A stretch of DNA of 30,000 nucleotides from the NCBI GenBank assembly GCA_030141605.1, contig JAQGDQ010001187.1:5001-35000 (forward strand), read 5' to 3'. Made by a program: the position numbers and the translations under genes. Shown piece after piece: positions 10,881 to 21,346 of this stretch (position 1 is the first letter of the stretch; the number at the start of each line of letters is the position of its first letter). Under the pieces are notes generated by a model. That model searched no databases. It saw only the letters and a program-made list of their open reading frames with translations, and was not told the origin of the DNA. Source of the DNA: Tubiluchus corallicola (Eukaryota > Priapulida > Priapulimorpha > Priapulimorphida > Tubiluchidae).

Positions 10881-11215
10881 TTATTGATCACATTGATGGA
10901 GCTGCAGCGTCGACTGTGGCTGAGCAGTACGATCCTCGAACGTCTCCAGGGCGCACGCCTGGGCAAGGTGTATGGAGATGCTGAGTTGCCCAAACAACAG
11001 GAACCCCCTCTCTTCCTCGCTGGTGTAGTACAAACGAAAGCGGAGCGATACGTTTGGCACCAGGTTGGCCGCAGGAGTTGCCGGAGTCAGTGAGTATGCT
11101 GCACTGGTTCGCCTTTGGGGCTCCACTCCTGATTTGGAAGGTTTACTCCTCTACACATGGTCGTTGGGTCACTTGACCTCCTCTGTCCTCTAGCCGTTGG
11201 CTGCTTGTTCAGCAA
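10881..11215. other. GC-rich island of unknown origin, probable transposon fragment
   Basis: This block is clearly richer in G+C than its surroundings. Overlapping open frames on both strands (81-89 codons) overlap one another and carry no domain I recognise. Abrupt composition change on both sides and lack of introns or start context fit a fragment of a retroelement or other dispersed repeat better than a gene. I could not find terminal repeats or a target-site duplication. Confidence 0.35.
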
Positions 11216-11771
11216 TGACATAACATAACAGCCTAATAACTTCACATGACCTGTAAATAAAACAAAATAATGTTAGTCAACGTCACGAAATTCACAATTC
11301 AATATATCATCATGGGATTCTTTATTCCCGACACACTTAGTGTCTTAATTACGCGAGGAAAACCGGCTTCTATACGTGGCGAAAAACTAACTTCTCTTTA
11401 ACTAGAGTTCGTACATACTAAGTTTAGAGATAGCTTTGCCTCTTAACGCGGGAAAGACCTGCTCCATCAACTTTCACGGTCGTCAGGTCTTTCCCAACGA
11501 ATTATTTCCTGCCTTGGACTTTATACCCCAGGCCTATACATTAAACAGTTACACGGTTAATGATGCGATAAGACAGGTTTCCTATATACATGCTTGCACA
11601 GAACTACAGAAGTAATTATGAACTACTTCTTTAAGTACTTCGTACAGTTATTTATACAGAGCAAATATTAATTTGCTTACTTCGGAAATGAGTTTCAGAC
11701 GGTTGGTTACTTCTAGCCGCTGTTAGTAAGTAAAAATAGTGCATAGAGTCACTCGAGAGACGAAAATATTT
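11216..11771. other. Intergenic, no gene seen
   Basis: Unique AT-rich sequence without supported features. Confidence 0.45.
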
Positions 11772-11779
11772 GTCAAAGT

Positions 11780-12204
11780 CAGAGGCGTATTTACCAATAA
11801 GCTAACTAGGCTATAGCCTAGGGCGCCAAAGTTTGAATGGTGCAATATTTTAGGCGTCCAATTTTAAGTAATTCTTATTCTCCTCGGAAAATGTGTGTCC
11901 GTTCATATTTTTGTAAACAAGCATTGTTAACACATGTAATACGGCACAGGCAGTTACTGAGAACTCTATTATATAAATGCCCTATAATGAACAAGTACAA
12001 GGTATTACACAACAAGCAGTTGCCTACCCTGCTTGCATATAAGCACAATTCATATACACGTAATTAACAATGATCATCAAGTCAATAGTATTACTAATAC
12101 ACCACAAGTAATTTTTAATCTGCGCATTACATAATCAAGTATAAATTCACATGGCCGGAGAGATTTATTAGCCTAGGGCATTGTGAGGTCTTGATATGCC
12201 CCTG
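11780..12204. mobile_element. Non-autonomous hAT-type MITE (425 bp)
   Basis: The element starts CAGAGGCGTAT (11780) and ends ATATGCCCCTG (12204). The reverse complement of the right end is CAGGGGCATAT, so the terminal inverted repeats match at 9 of 11 positions, differing by transitions. It is flanked by a perfect 8-bp target-site duplication, GTCAAAGT, at 11772-11779 and 12205-12212. Terminal CAG...CTG and an 8-bp duplication are diagnostic of the hAT superfamily. The AT-rich interior has no transposase. A 76-codon frame at 11837-12067 lies inside it and has no known domain, so it must have been mobilised in trans. Confidence 0.85.
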
Positions 12205-12212
12205 GTCAAAGT

Positions 12213-13582
12213 GTCAGACAGTGAGACAAGATACTCAGACTGTAAGTAAAAAAATGCTGACATTACAAGTGAAAAGACGAAGGAAAATAATCAAAGATCT
12301 TTTAGCTGTAGCCATAACGCTCTTTCAGTTACTTTTATTTCAATCGCTGCAGCTTCTGCTTATTTTATTGGCTGGTCTCACTAGTACAGACAGTAGCAAC
12401 TTGATCCAACTGTGTAAATGGTCCTCCCCTCTAACAACAGATTCTAGAAATGCATTTATCAGTTGCCGCGTAGTAGGTTATTTAGAATCCGAAAGCATAT
12501 CATGATGCAAGGCGACGAAGATGCAGTTGCAATTGTATCACATCTCTGAGTGCAGGATGATTGACATGTTAATGTCTGTTGGAAGATATTTCCTCAATTG
12601 ATGCAGACACATCAAAACAGACCTCTTATTAAAGTAGTCGTTTCGACACGCATGGTAGAAAGGAGGGGCGCGTGGCACAGTGCAGGCAGCCTCTTCTTGA
12701 ATTGCTCATAATTGCGCTGTATTTGAGCTCAGCCTGATATGAAAGTTCTCCTCAATTCTGAACAAGTCGTGTTATTACAGGTTGTGACATTCGTTGCATT
12801 GACATGAAACGATTCCATTGTACTAGTATCAGGCACGGCTTCTTCGTGGCTAATGCGTGTTTGCTAAACTGTTGTTGCACGCAATTTGCAAGGAGGAACT
12901 TGGTTTGAGTGCAACCGCGCGCTTCGTAGATTGGAAATAATGTCTCTCAGCGTTTATGGACGCCATGATTTTGTCGTTTTTTTCCTGCGCTTAACCGTTA
13001 CTGCATTTATAGTTCGACAGGTAAAGTTGAACGACCGGGGCAAAGGCTCAACTGTAGTCGATCAGGAATTAGTGGAAGTTCTGCGTCTAGCTAGATTTGA
13101 GCGTTTGTCATCGTCTTGATTTAAAACTCGAATTGAGCGTTTCAAAAACAAAAACCTTAAATATTAATTTCGTCGTTATAAGTAACTTTGCGCCCAACTA
13201 ACTGACTAAGCGTTCAACCAACCGGTGTTAAAGCGCCACGAACCAACCTAGCAGATGCCTAGGTTAATGTTGCCGTGGATTTAGCCTTTGAGAAAAACCG
13301 TGAGATTTTATTCAGTGAAACTTTAGTGCCACCCATATTTGCATTACCAGAAATTACGGAACAACTATGAAGTTGTCGATCTGCATTGTGTTTTGTTTCC
13401 ATTGTTCTTTATTTTTTCTTCGATCGTAAAAAGAACTAGTAGAAACATTTTTAGTTTCGTCCTGGTAAATGTCACATCTAATATTCATGAAATGTTCACG
13501 TAAGCAAGTTTTGCACACAGAGAACCTATTTGACTAAAGTGTACAACTCCGCATACACAAGAAATTGGTTCTTGAAGCAGAT
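12213..13582. other. Intergenic, no gene seen
   Basis: Unique sequence. Frames of 104 codons (12191-12505) and 77 codons (12886-13119, non-ATG start) show no family resemblance, and the first overlaps the end of the hAT element. No repeats or RNA genes recognised. Confidence 0.45.
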
Positions 13583-14540
13583 TAGGATAAGAGTTAGGGT
13601 TAAGGTTAGGATTAGGGTTAGGTCAGGGTTAGGGTTAGAGTTAGTGTTAGGGTTAGGATTAGAGTTAGGATTAGAGTTAGGATTAGAGTTAGGGTTAGGA
13701 TTAGGGTTAGGTTAGTGTTACAGTTAGGTTTAGTGTTAGGTCAGGGTTAGGGTTAGAGTCAGGGTTAGGGTTAGGGTTAGTGTTAGGGTTAGGGTTAGGG
13801 TTAGGGTTAGGGTTAGGGTTAGGGTTAGGATTAGGGTTAGGGTTAGGGTTAGGGTTAGGGTTAGGGTTAGGGTTAGGGTTAGGGTTAGGGTTAGGGTTAG
13901 GGTTAGGGTTAGGGTTAGGGTTAGGGTTAGCGTTAGGGTTAGGGTTAGGATTAGAGTTAGGGTTAGGGTTAGGGTCAGGGTTAGGGTTAGGGTTAGAGTC
14001 AGGGTTAGGGTTAGGGTTAGGGTCAGGGTTAGGTTTAGGGTTAGTGTTAGTGTTATTGTTAGGGTTAGGGTTAGGGTTAGGGTTAAGGTTAGGTTTAGGG
14101 TCAGGGTTACTGTTAGGGTAAGGGTTAGGGTTAGGGTAAGGGCTAGGGTTAGGGTTAGGGTTAGGGCCAGTATTAGCGTTAGGGTTAGGGTTAGGGTCAG
14201 GGTTAGGTTTAGGGTTAGTGTTAGTGTTATTGTTAGGGTTAGGGTTAGGGCTAGGATTAGAGTCAGGGTTAGGATTGGGTTAGAGTTAGTGTTATTGTTA
14301 GGGTTAGGGTTAGGGCTAGGATTAGAGTTAGGGTTAGGATTGGGTTAGAGTTAGGTTTAGGGCCAGGGTTAGTGTTAGGGTTAGTGTTAGAGTTAGTGCC
14401 AAGGTTAGTGTTAGAATTAGAGTCAGGGTTAGGGTTAGGATTAGGCTTAGTGTTAGGATTAGAGTCAGGGTTAGGGTTAGGGTTAGGGTTAGAGTCAGGG
14501 TTAGGGTTAGGGTTAGAGTCAGGGTTATGGTTAGGATATC
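13583..14540 (+). repeat. Interstitial telomeric repeat tract (TTAGGG)n, degenerate
   Basis: About 950 bp of TTAGGG and one-base variants (TTAGAG, TTAGTG, TTAGGA, TCAGGG, TTATTG) on the plus strand. Roughly 13831-13930 is an almost pure core of about 16 perfect hexamers, and divergence increases away from it. Inside the tract a 56-bp block at 14021 recurs unchanged at 14195, and a 65-bp unit is tandemly duplicated around 14224 and 14289. Unique DNA follows on both sides, so it is internal, not a chromosome end. Open frames here encode only Gly-Leu repeats. Confidence 0.95.
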
Positions 14541-15674
14541 TAAATTGTGTGGGAAATTATAAATTCCTCTCTCTTACATTTGTCCGGGACGTATATCATC
14601 AATTTCACTATTAGAAATTCATTACTAATAATGCAACGTTACACAGTGTTCAGACATGCCAATCAAGTTGTGTGAATGAGCCTTAAAACATTTCCACACA
14701 TTAAAATATTTAATTATCACATCTTTGTAGTATTTCAGAAAATTCATTGTCGTTTTCTACGTTTTTTAGTAAAACAGCAGTACCGCGTTTAGTGTGAAAG
14801 TACCTTTGTGATTAATTTTCCACGGCTGATTGAACGTTTAACGTGTAGCAAATTTTCCAGCTACTGCGCATGCTTCTCGCGCATCGATTGGACTCCCCAG
14901 CGATACGGAGAGGAGGCCACAAAGTGTCTTCAAGTTCTACATAACTAGATGCGTTTGCCAGTGAGTGAAATCATAAACTGACCAGCTGGTTGGAGGATTG
15001 CGGTGCTGATGCTGAAAAGCCCTTTAACGTGAAGCCAAAAGGGAAGAACAATATGTGCGAGAAACCAGGAGAACAGGAAATTCAAGCGTTTGGTTGAAAC
15101 GGTTTTTGTGTTGATAGATTGATGAAGTGTTTTTGTTAGAAATTTGGTTCATCCCTGAAGGTTTAATGAAAAGTTGAATTTGATAAAACACTATTTCCAC
15201 GGTGGCTAGAAGGTAATTAGATTAATTACTTGGTTAATTACGTTAAGCAAATTTTATTCTGCATGTTTATTAAATCGATGAATGTCCGTTGGTTTAAATT
15301 ATAGATTTGCATTTGTTTAAATTAACGATCAAGAGGCAATGAATTTAATAACGGCAACTGCAACGTCAACGACAAGAAAAGAAATGAGAGACAGAACGCC
15401 GGCAGATGAATTTTAGGGGAGATGCGTTCAATGAAATTTAAGGAGATGACTTTTTGTGAGAAACACTTTCCGAATTGCATCTAAAAGCGTTGAGATACGC
15501 TGTAGAATTATTTCTCTAAAATTATATGGAAAAAGTAGGTTAACACGTTTCCGAAGCCACCACCGAATAATGAAGCCTGTCTTCATTCACTCTAGAAACT
15601 CTTATTATCACTTATTTAGCATGTAAGGGAGAGACTGATCAACTGTCAAGAAACTTTCGTTTAACTACAACATA
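14541..15674. other. Intergenic, no gene seen
   Basis: More than 1.1 kb of unique AT-rich DNA with no supported gene, RNA or transposon end. Confidence 0.5.
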
Positions 15675-15682
15675 GGCATATA

Positions 15683-16478
15683 CAGGGGCGTTGCCAGGTT
15701 CTAAAGTCAGGGGGAGCAAGTACATATACAGGGGCGTTGCCAGGTTCTAAAGTCAGGGGGAGCAAGTACATATACAGGGGCGTTGCCAGGTTCTAAAGTT
15801 AGGGAGGAGCAAGTACATATACAGGGGCGTTGCCAGGTTCTAAAGTTAGGGGGGAGCAAGTACATATACAGGGGCGATGCCAGGTTCTAAAGTTAGAGAG
15901 GAGCAAGTACATATACAGGGGCGATGCCTGGTTCTCAAGTTAGGGAGGAGCAAGTACATATACAGGGGCGTTGCCAGGTTCTAAAGTTAGGGAGGAGCAA
16001 GTACTTATACAGGGGCGATGCCAGGTTCTAAAGTTAGAGAGGAGCAAGTACATATACAGGGGCGATGCCTGGTTCTCAAGTTAGGGAGGAGCAAGTACAT
16101 ATACAGGGGCGTTGCCAGGTTCTAAAGTTAGGGAGGAGCAAGTACTTATACAGGGGCGATGCCAGGTTCTAAAGTTAGAGAGGAGCAAGTACATATACAG
16201 GGGCGATGCCTGGTTCTCAAGTTAGGGAGGAGCAAGTACATATACAGGGGCGTTGCCAGGTTCTAAAGTTAGGGAGGAGCAAGTACTTATACAGGGGCGA
16301 TGCCAGGTTCTAAAGTTAGAGAGGAGCAAGTACATATACAGGGGCGATGCCTGGTTCTCAAGTTAGGGAGGAGCAAGTACATATACAGGGGCGTTGCCAG
16401 GTTCTAAAGTCAGGGAGGAGCAAGTACATATACAGGGGCGTTGCCAGGTTCTAAAGTCAGGGGGAGCAAGCACATAAA
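15683..16478. repeat. 46/47-bp minisatellite of transposon terminus, 17 copies
   Basis: Seventeen copies start CAGGGGCG at 15683, 15729, 15775, 15822 and then every 47 bp to 16433. Each unit consists of the hAT left terminal sequence plus an ACATATA stretch resembling the left flank. Between about 15869 and 16386 three variants (GTTGCC, GATGCC, GATGCCTGG) cycle in fixed order, making a 141-bp higher-order repeat present about four times. Amplification therefore last proceeded in blocks of three units. Confidence 0.92.
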
Positions 16479-16784
16479 AAGGCGCCGCGACTCATACCCA
16501 ACAATTTTTAACCCATTGCTTATAAATTTTAATTTTGTATTTAAAGTCAAGAGACAAGGAGGATGCAGTTTCAAAATAACAATTGTTATTTCGTATTTGA
16601 AATTAAAACACACTGAAAAGTTTTACATTAAACTCGTAGATCTCAAAACATAATAAAAAACGCGTGATTTAAATTTTAAACGTAAAATGCAAACAAAACG
16701 AATAAGTTTCGGCGCCAATTTTGAAAAGCGTCCTCTGGTGACCGGTTGCTCCCTTTGCCCCCCCCCCCATTAGCTACGCCCCTG
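15683..16784. mobile_element. Non-autonomous hAT-type element with internal minisatellite (1102 bp)
   Basis: Left end CAGGGGCGTTGCCAGG (15683). The right end, read in reverse complement from 16784, is CAGGGGCGTAGCTAATGG. The outermost nine bases are identical and the similarity continues imperfectly. Flanking 8-mers are GGCATATA (15675-15682) and GGCGTATA (16785-16792), a 7/8 target-site duplication differing by one transition. Terminal CAGGG with an 8-bp duplication is typical of hAT. No transposase is present. Most of the element (15683 to about 16478) is a tandem array of its own left terminus, and the remaining 300 bp is AT-rich with a C run near the right end. Confidence 0.78.
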
Positions 16785-16792
16785 GGCGTATA

Positions 16793-17015
16793 CCACATTT
16801 TGCACGTAGAGAAATAAAATGAAGTGAGCTTAAAAGCAAATTATTATTATGCTGTGAGGTGCTGATTTTAACTTGAAGAGATTTCTTAACGGCACAGCTT
16901 AAAACAGCAATATTTGGCAAAATTTAAAATGCGATTAAAAGTGCAGTGACAAAGATATTTTCTCAGACAAATGTATTTTTGCTGTGAATCCGATCTGTAT
17001 TGCTAGTTATTGTTC
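16793..17015. other. Short spacer, no feature seen
   Basis: AT-rich sequence separating the hAT element from the foldback-like element. Nothing recognisable. Confidence 0.5.
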
Positions 17016-17039
17016 TATAGGTTTTACGCGTCAAATGTA

Positions 17040-17535
17040 TACCTGCGTTAACTCAAATGTTGATTTAGGTAGTTCAAATGTGTCTTGGTAACTCAAATGT
17101 AGATTTAGGTAGTTCAAATGTGTCTTGGTAACTCAAATGTAGATTTAGGTAGTTCAAATGTGTCTTGGTAACTCAAATGTAGATTTAGGTAATTCAAATG
17201 TGTCTTGGTAACTCAAATGCAGATTTAGGTAATTCAAATGTGTCTTGGTAACTCAAATGTAGATTTAGGTAATTCAAATGTGTCTTGGTAACTCAAATGT
17301 AGACTTAGGTAGTTCAAATGTGTCTTGGTAACTCAAATGTAGACTTAGGTAGTTCAAATGTGTCTTGGTAACTCAAATGTAGATTTAGGTAGTTCAAATG
17401 TGTCTTTGTAACTCAAATGTAGGCTTAGGTAGTTCAAATGTGTTAACAATGGTTTTCAACAAATCTTAAACGTTTTTGGTAAGTCAAATGTAGACACATG
17501 TCAAGTCAAATGTGACATTGGTATCTCAAATGTGG
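17040..17535. repeat. 40-bp minisatellite, left arm of foldback-like element
   Basis: About ten regular units of 40 bp (AGATTTAGGT at 17101 and 17141), each with two CAAATGT words, then diverged units to about 17535 after an interruption near 17440-17475. In reverse complement the unit matches the 42-bp unit of the array at 19640-20545. Confidence 0.9.
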
Positions 17536-18410
17536 ATAGGTGGTAAAATTTAAGGGTGTTAAATTTAATCTCCTTTAATCTTAATTTAATAATTGCTCTT
17601 AAGTTAAAATAACAACGTTATAGGTTCACTAGTATTCTGTAAACTTTACATACCATTGGAACTGTTAGAGAAAACAATACATTCTTAAAATAAATAAAGT
17701 GGGAGGGCAGGTAGTAGTGCCGTAGGCTCTCTATCACAAAGCTGTGTTAAGTATGATCACAATAACAACATTTTCGTAAGATTTCGTAGGTCTGCAGTCA
17801 TTAGAAACTGTAGTCTGATGACTGCAATGAAAACCTAATCTCATTAAACTGATCAGCCTTGTCAAACAAAAATCTAACTTTCTTAAGTTTTCTGCTAAAT
17901 AATACACTAATTTATCGCGATGCCTATTTCAACTAATTTAAATAACCCTTGTAATGGATGATTCGGAATTTCCATCAAAATGGCTTAATTTTATTTGCAT
18001 GGCAAATGAATCTGACATTTTATTTCCCATGCAACAGCAACCTAATTTTGCTTCTGCTTATGCAGACTGCATCAATGTTACAAACGCAGATAATTAAACT
18101 TCACGTAGTTTTACTTCAGAAATTTCAGAGATGGAAATATTCACTTGTTTCGTGTCAAAATTGTACCTACGTTCTGTGTGGCTGTGAACTAGCGAATCGA
18201 AATCATTTTTCATCCTATAGAAACAATGGGTAGCAAAAAGACAAATCTATTCTAAACTATTATATGGGCTATTATTGTATATCTTTCGTGCGAAAAGTAC
18301 ATCATATATTAAAATAGGTGACACTAGGCAGTTTAGCAGCATTTGGTCACCTGATACATATTCATAAAATGTCTACTGGATCTGATGCATTTCGTTTCAG
18401 ATCTAGAAAC

Positions 18411-18540
18411 TTCCCAGATATAGATAGATACTTCCCAGATATAGATAGATACTTCCCAGATATAGATAGATACTTCCCAGATATAGATAGATACTTCCCA
18501 GATATAGATAGATACTTCCCAGATATAGATAGATACTTCC
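18411..18540. repeat. 21-bp tandem repeat, six copies
   Basis: Six near-identical 21-bp units beginning TTCCCAGATATAGATAGATA at 18411, 18432, 18453, 18474, 18495 and 18516, with a partial seventh. The period is divisible by three, so frames on both strands stay open (repeating FPDIDRY on plus and EVSIYIW on minus). No surrounding gene structure supports translation. Confidence 0.9.
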
Positions 18541-18639
18541 CAAGTTGTACAACTTACAACCACAACGTGAACGTTTCCATTTTTTTGTCAGCTCATTTGC
18601 ATAAATACAATAAAAAGTCGAAGATAGCAGCCCACCATG

Positions 18640-18720
18640 TCTTACACCACAATATTATTAATTATTATTAAAAATCTTTATTGAAAATTATCTCTATTTG
18701 CAGGGCACCAAAGATCAAAT
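18640..18720 (-). repeat. Probable retroposon 3' tail (minus strand)
   Basis: On the minus strand the sequence reads GCCCTGCAAATAGAG, then an AATAAAG word, then a TAA-rich tail (TTAATAATAATTAATAA). The GCCCTGCAA word also occurs in the minus-strand SINE body near 10240. This looks like the end of a short retroposon within the foldback-like element, though its 5' limit is not visible. Confidence 0.35.
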
Positions 18721-19639
18721 ATGTTAAATAAATCTTTACATTATGTACATTAAATGAATTACTTGCTAAACAAGCTTACTATTTTGCATTACGATTTACT
18801 TATTCTAAATATATATCCAATATTTATAATCAATGTATAATCAATTTACTATAAGATCATTTTGGGTTAGTTCTTTTACAATATATATATACATTTTAAT
18901 TACATTAGTGGCTCTCTTTCTGTAAATGTTTCGAATATGTAAATGTTATACCACAAGAAATAGAGAACTCAGAACCGAACTTTCCATTCCACCGCACGAC
19001 ACAACATACATTTCTAGAGCACCAATAGTATAACACGTCTACAACTTCAATATCTTTTCCAAGTTCTCAGAGTTTGATAAATAATGCATGATGGGCGACT
19101 TTGTTGATAGCTACACTGGCAACAATAAAACAACAGTATACATGATAAGCATATACATTTTAACGTTGCTTTCAATAGTTTCATGTAACACGTAAACGCA
19201 TTGTTCACTTACGCATTGTTCACATCTGCTGCTACCCTCTTGAAAGAAACTAATTCATTAATGCAGTGCTAATGCATTACTTAAAAAACTAATTAGTGAT
19301 TCACTGTTCATTGGGAAGTGGGAACCGATTTATTCTTTTTTGTCGACATTTTTTGTAAACGGTTGACAAATAAAATATAGAATTGGTGCATATATTAACA
19401 ATTGTATAATTGATAACTTATTTATGTACAACACTTTTAAGTGTTCTTATCAAATAAACATTTTCTTTACATTTGAAAAATATATAAACGTCCATACAAA
19501 TAGTTGCAAATTAATTAAATATAGTAAAAATTGATGCTGCCGATAGCGCCATGACCGTAAAATATAATTTTAATTTGGTGTTATCTTTTTGTAATTTGCA
19601 CTTAAATGAGTTAATTACCGATTTATTCAAAGTACCGCA
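18721..19639. other. Interior of foldback-like element, no gene seen
   Basis: Very AT-rich central sequence without reading frames of note or transposase motifs. The left part of the centre (17536-18410) likewise holds only a 91-codon frame with no recognised domain. Confidence 0.5.
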
Positions 19640-20545
19640 TCTACATTTGACTTACTTAAGTCACATTTGAGTTACCAAAACACATTCGAAATTCCAATGT
19701 CTACATTTGACTTACCTAAGTCACATTTGAACTTTCTTGTGTCTACATTTGACTTACCTAAGTCACATTTGAACTTTCCTGTGTCTACATTTGACTTACC
19801 TAAGTCACATTTGAACTTTCCCGTGTCTACATTTGACTTACCTAAGTCACATTTGAACTATCTTGTGTCTACATTTGACTTACCTAAGTCACATTTGAAC
19901 TTTCCTGTGTCTACATTTGACTTACCTAAGTCACATTTGAACTTTCCTGTGTCTACATTTGACTTCTAAGTCACATTTGAACTTTCTTGTCTACATTTGA
20001 CTTACCTAAGTCACATTTGAACTTTCCGTGTCTACATTTGACTACCTAAGTCACATTTGAACTTCTGTGTCTACATTTGACTTACCTAAGTCACATTTGA
20101 ACTTTCCTTGTCTACATTTGACTTACCAAGTCACATTTGAACTTTCCTGTGTCACATTGACTTACCAACACATTAACCCACAACACCAACACAAACCCAC
20201 ATTTGACTTACCAAGACACATTTGAACTTTCCAATGTCTACATTTGACTTACCTAAGTCACATTTGAACTTTCCTGTGTCTACATTTGACTTACCTAAGT
20301 CACATTTGAACTTTCCTGTGTCTACATTTGACTTACCTAAGTCACATTTGAACTTTCCTGTGTCTACATTTGACTTACCTAAGTCACATTTGAACTTTCT
20401 TGTGTCTACATTTGACTTACCTAAGTCACATTTGAACTTTCCTATGTCTACATTTGACTTACCTAAGTCACATTTGAACTTTCTTGTGTCTACATTTGAC
20501 TTACCTAAGTCACATTTGAACTTTCCTGTGTCTACATTTGACGCG
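19640..20545. repeat. 42-bp minisatellite, right arm of foldback-like element
   Basis: About 21 units of 42 bp containing TCTACATTTGACTTACCTAA and GTCACATTTGAACTTTCC. The outer parts are highly regular, giving open frames of 100-108 codons that are repeat artefacts. Between about 19960 and 20230 the units are broken by many small deletions and one CCAACAC-rich stretch. The array ends directly at the element's right terminal inverted repeat. Confidence 0.92.
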
Positions 20546-20556
20546 TAAAACCTATA

Positions 20557-21276
20557 TTATATCATGTAATATTATATGCTAATTTATATTTAATAATGCA
20601 TATAATGCTGGCTTCTAAATCTCTTTATGTTAAAAGTTACAGTCTGTCAGGTAATAATCCTTCTATAATGGCAGGCGTTTTCACAGTTCCAGCGATTGAT
20701 GATGATCGTGAAAAGGTCAATGGTTAAGTTTTATGTGTGCACACAACATTTGTGTACACTTGACAACGCCGCGCAACCAATGCTGTTACCTTAGTAACAG
20801 TTTTAACAGTTAGCTAGAACCTTACCTAGTTCATTTTTTCCTGTTCCCAAGCAAGATCCTGCTAGTAAATCTCTCTATGCACAAATTAACGCATAATTAA
20901 GAAACAGCCGTGTAAAATAACTGAAGTGGCAGACGGCTTTGCTTTACACACGTCACGTGACGGTTGTAGTTAAGACGCGTTGCTGTGCTATACTCAACCT
21001 TTGACCTGCATCAACTGCGCGTGCGCACAACTAAACTGTAAAATGATTTATTATACAATGAAATTGTTAAAGGCAAACGACAGGAAATAATTGTTATTGT
21101 TATAATGAAATTGTTGGCATTCGGTAAACGACAAATTCTGTCACGCTCAAGACCTGATTGTTTAGAAAACGGTTTTTGGAAAACATAAAAATAACAGGAA
21201 TTTAGTGATGCTTCGTCCTACACGGAATATTATAACACCTTTTACATTAAATTCATTTATTCTCATTATATCACAG
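20557..21276. other. Unique sequence, possible promoter region
   Basis: No gene can be placed with confidence. It contains a short local duplication (words ATGAAATTGTT at about 21058 and 21105) and the clustered motifs listed separately at 20952-21027. Confidence 0.4.
20952..21027. promoter_or_regulatory. Clustered USF-like and NRF1-like motifs
   Basis: GTCACGTGAC (20952-20961) is the perfect palindromic E-box bound by USF/TFE-type bHLH-zip factors. TGCGCGTGCGCA (21016-21027) is, on the minus strand, a full match to the NRF1 consensus YGCGCAYGCGCR. Both are typical of CpG-containing proximal promoters in animals and lie 55 bp apart in otherwise AT-rich DNA. Whether they drive a gene is inferred; the possible exons downstream are the only candidate target. 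Confidence 0.35.
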
Positions 21277-21346
21277 GTATAGATAACAACTGTGATGATG
21301 ACGTCACATATACGACATCAAAGATTATTAAAAAGATAGATTATAT
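21277..21346 (+). CDS. Possible short exon, unknown protein
   Basis: Preceded by a good 3' splice site (pyrimidine-rich, ending ATATCACAG at 21276) and followed by GTAAGC at 21347. The third frame is open through the 70 bases and would encode IDNNCDDDVTYTTSKIIKKI and a few more residues. A start at 21103 (MKLLAF) ending at a GTAAAC donor (about 21122) would join in phase. No homology is recognised, the peptide is short, and it does not join in frame directly to the exon candidate at 22487. Chance is quite possible. Confidence 0.18.

Larger units (their letters stand above)
17016..20556. mobile_element. Foldback-like element with tandem-array inverted arms (3.5 kb)
   Basis: The left end TATAGGTTTTACGCG (17016) continues identically for 24 bases to 17039, and the reverse complement of the right end (20533-20556) is the same 24 bases. 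Just inside each end lies a tandem array (17040-17535, 40-bp units; 19640-20545, 42-bp units). The two are inverted relatives: both are built from CAAATGT words with TTAGGTA on one strand and TACCTAA on the other. Terminal inverted repeats extended by tandem subrepeats are the hallmark of foldback transposons. The 2.1-kb centre has no transposase or recognised frame. Only a TA duplication is possible, inseparable from the palindromic end. Confidence 0.7.

Noticed and set aside
12886-13119. 77-codon plus-strand frame
   Set aside because: Begins at a non-ATG codon, shows no domain, and is of a length expected by chance.
13530-14614. Gly-Leu repeat proteins encoded in the telomeric tract
   Set aside because: Translation of degenerate TTAGGG repeats; no gene signals.
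18318-18671. 117-codon frame with FPDIDRY repeats
   Set aside because: Explained by six 21-bp tandem units; both strands are open for the same reason.
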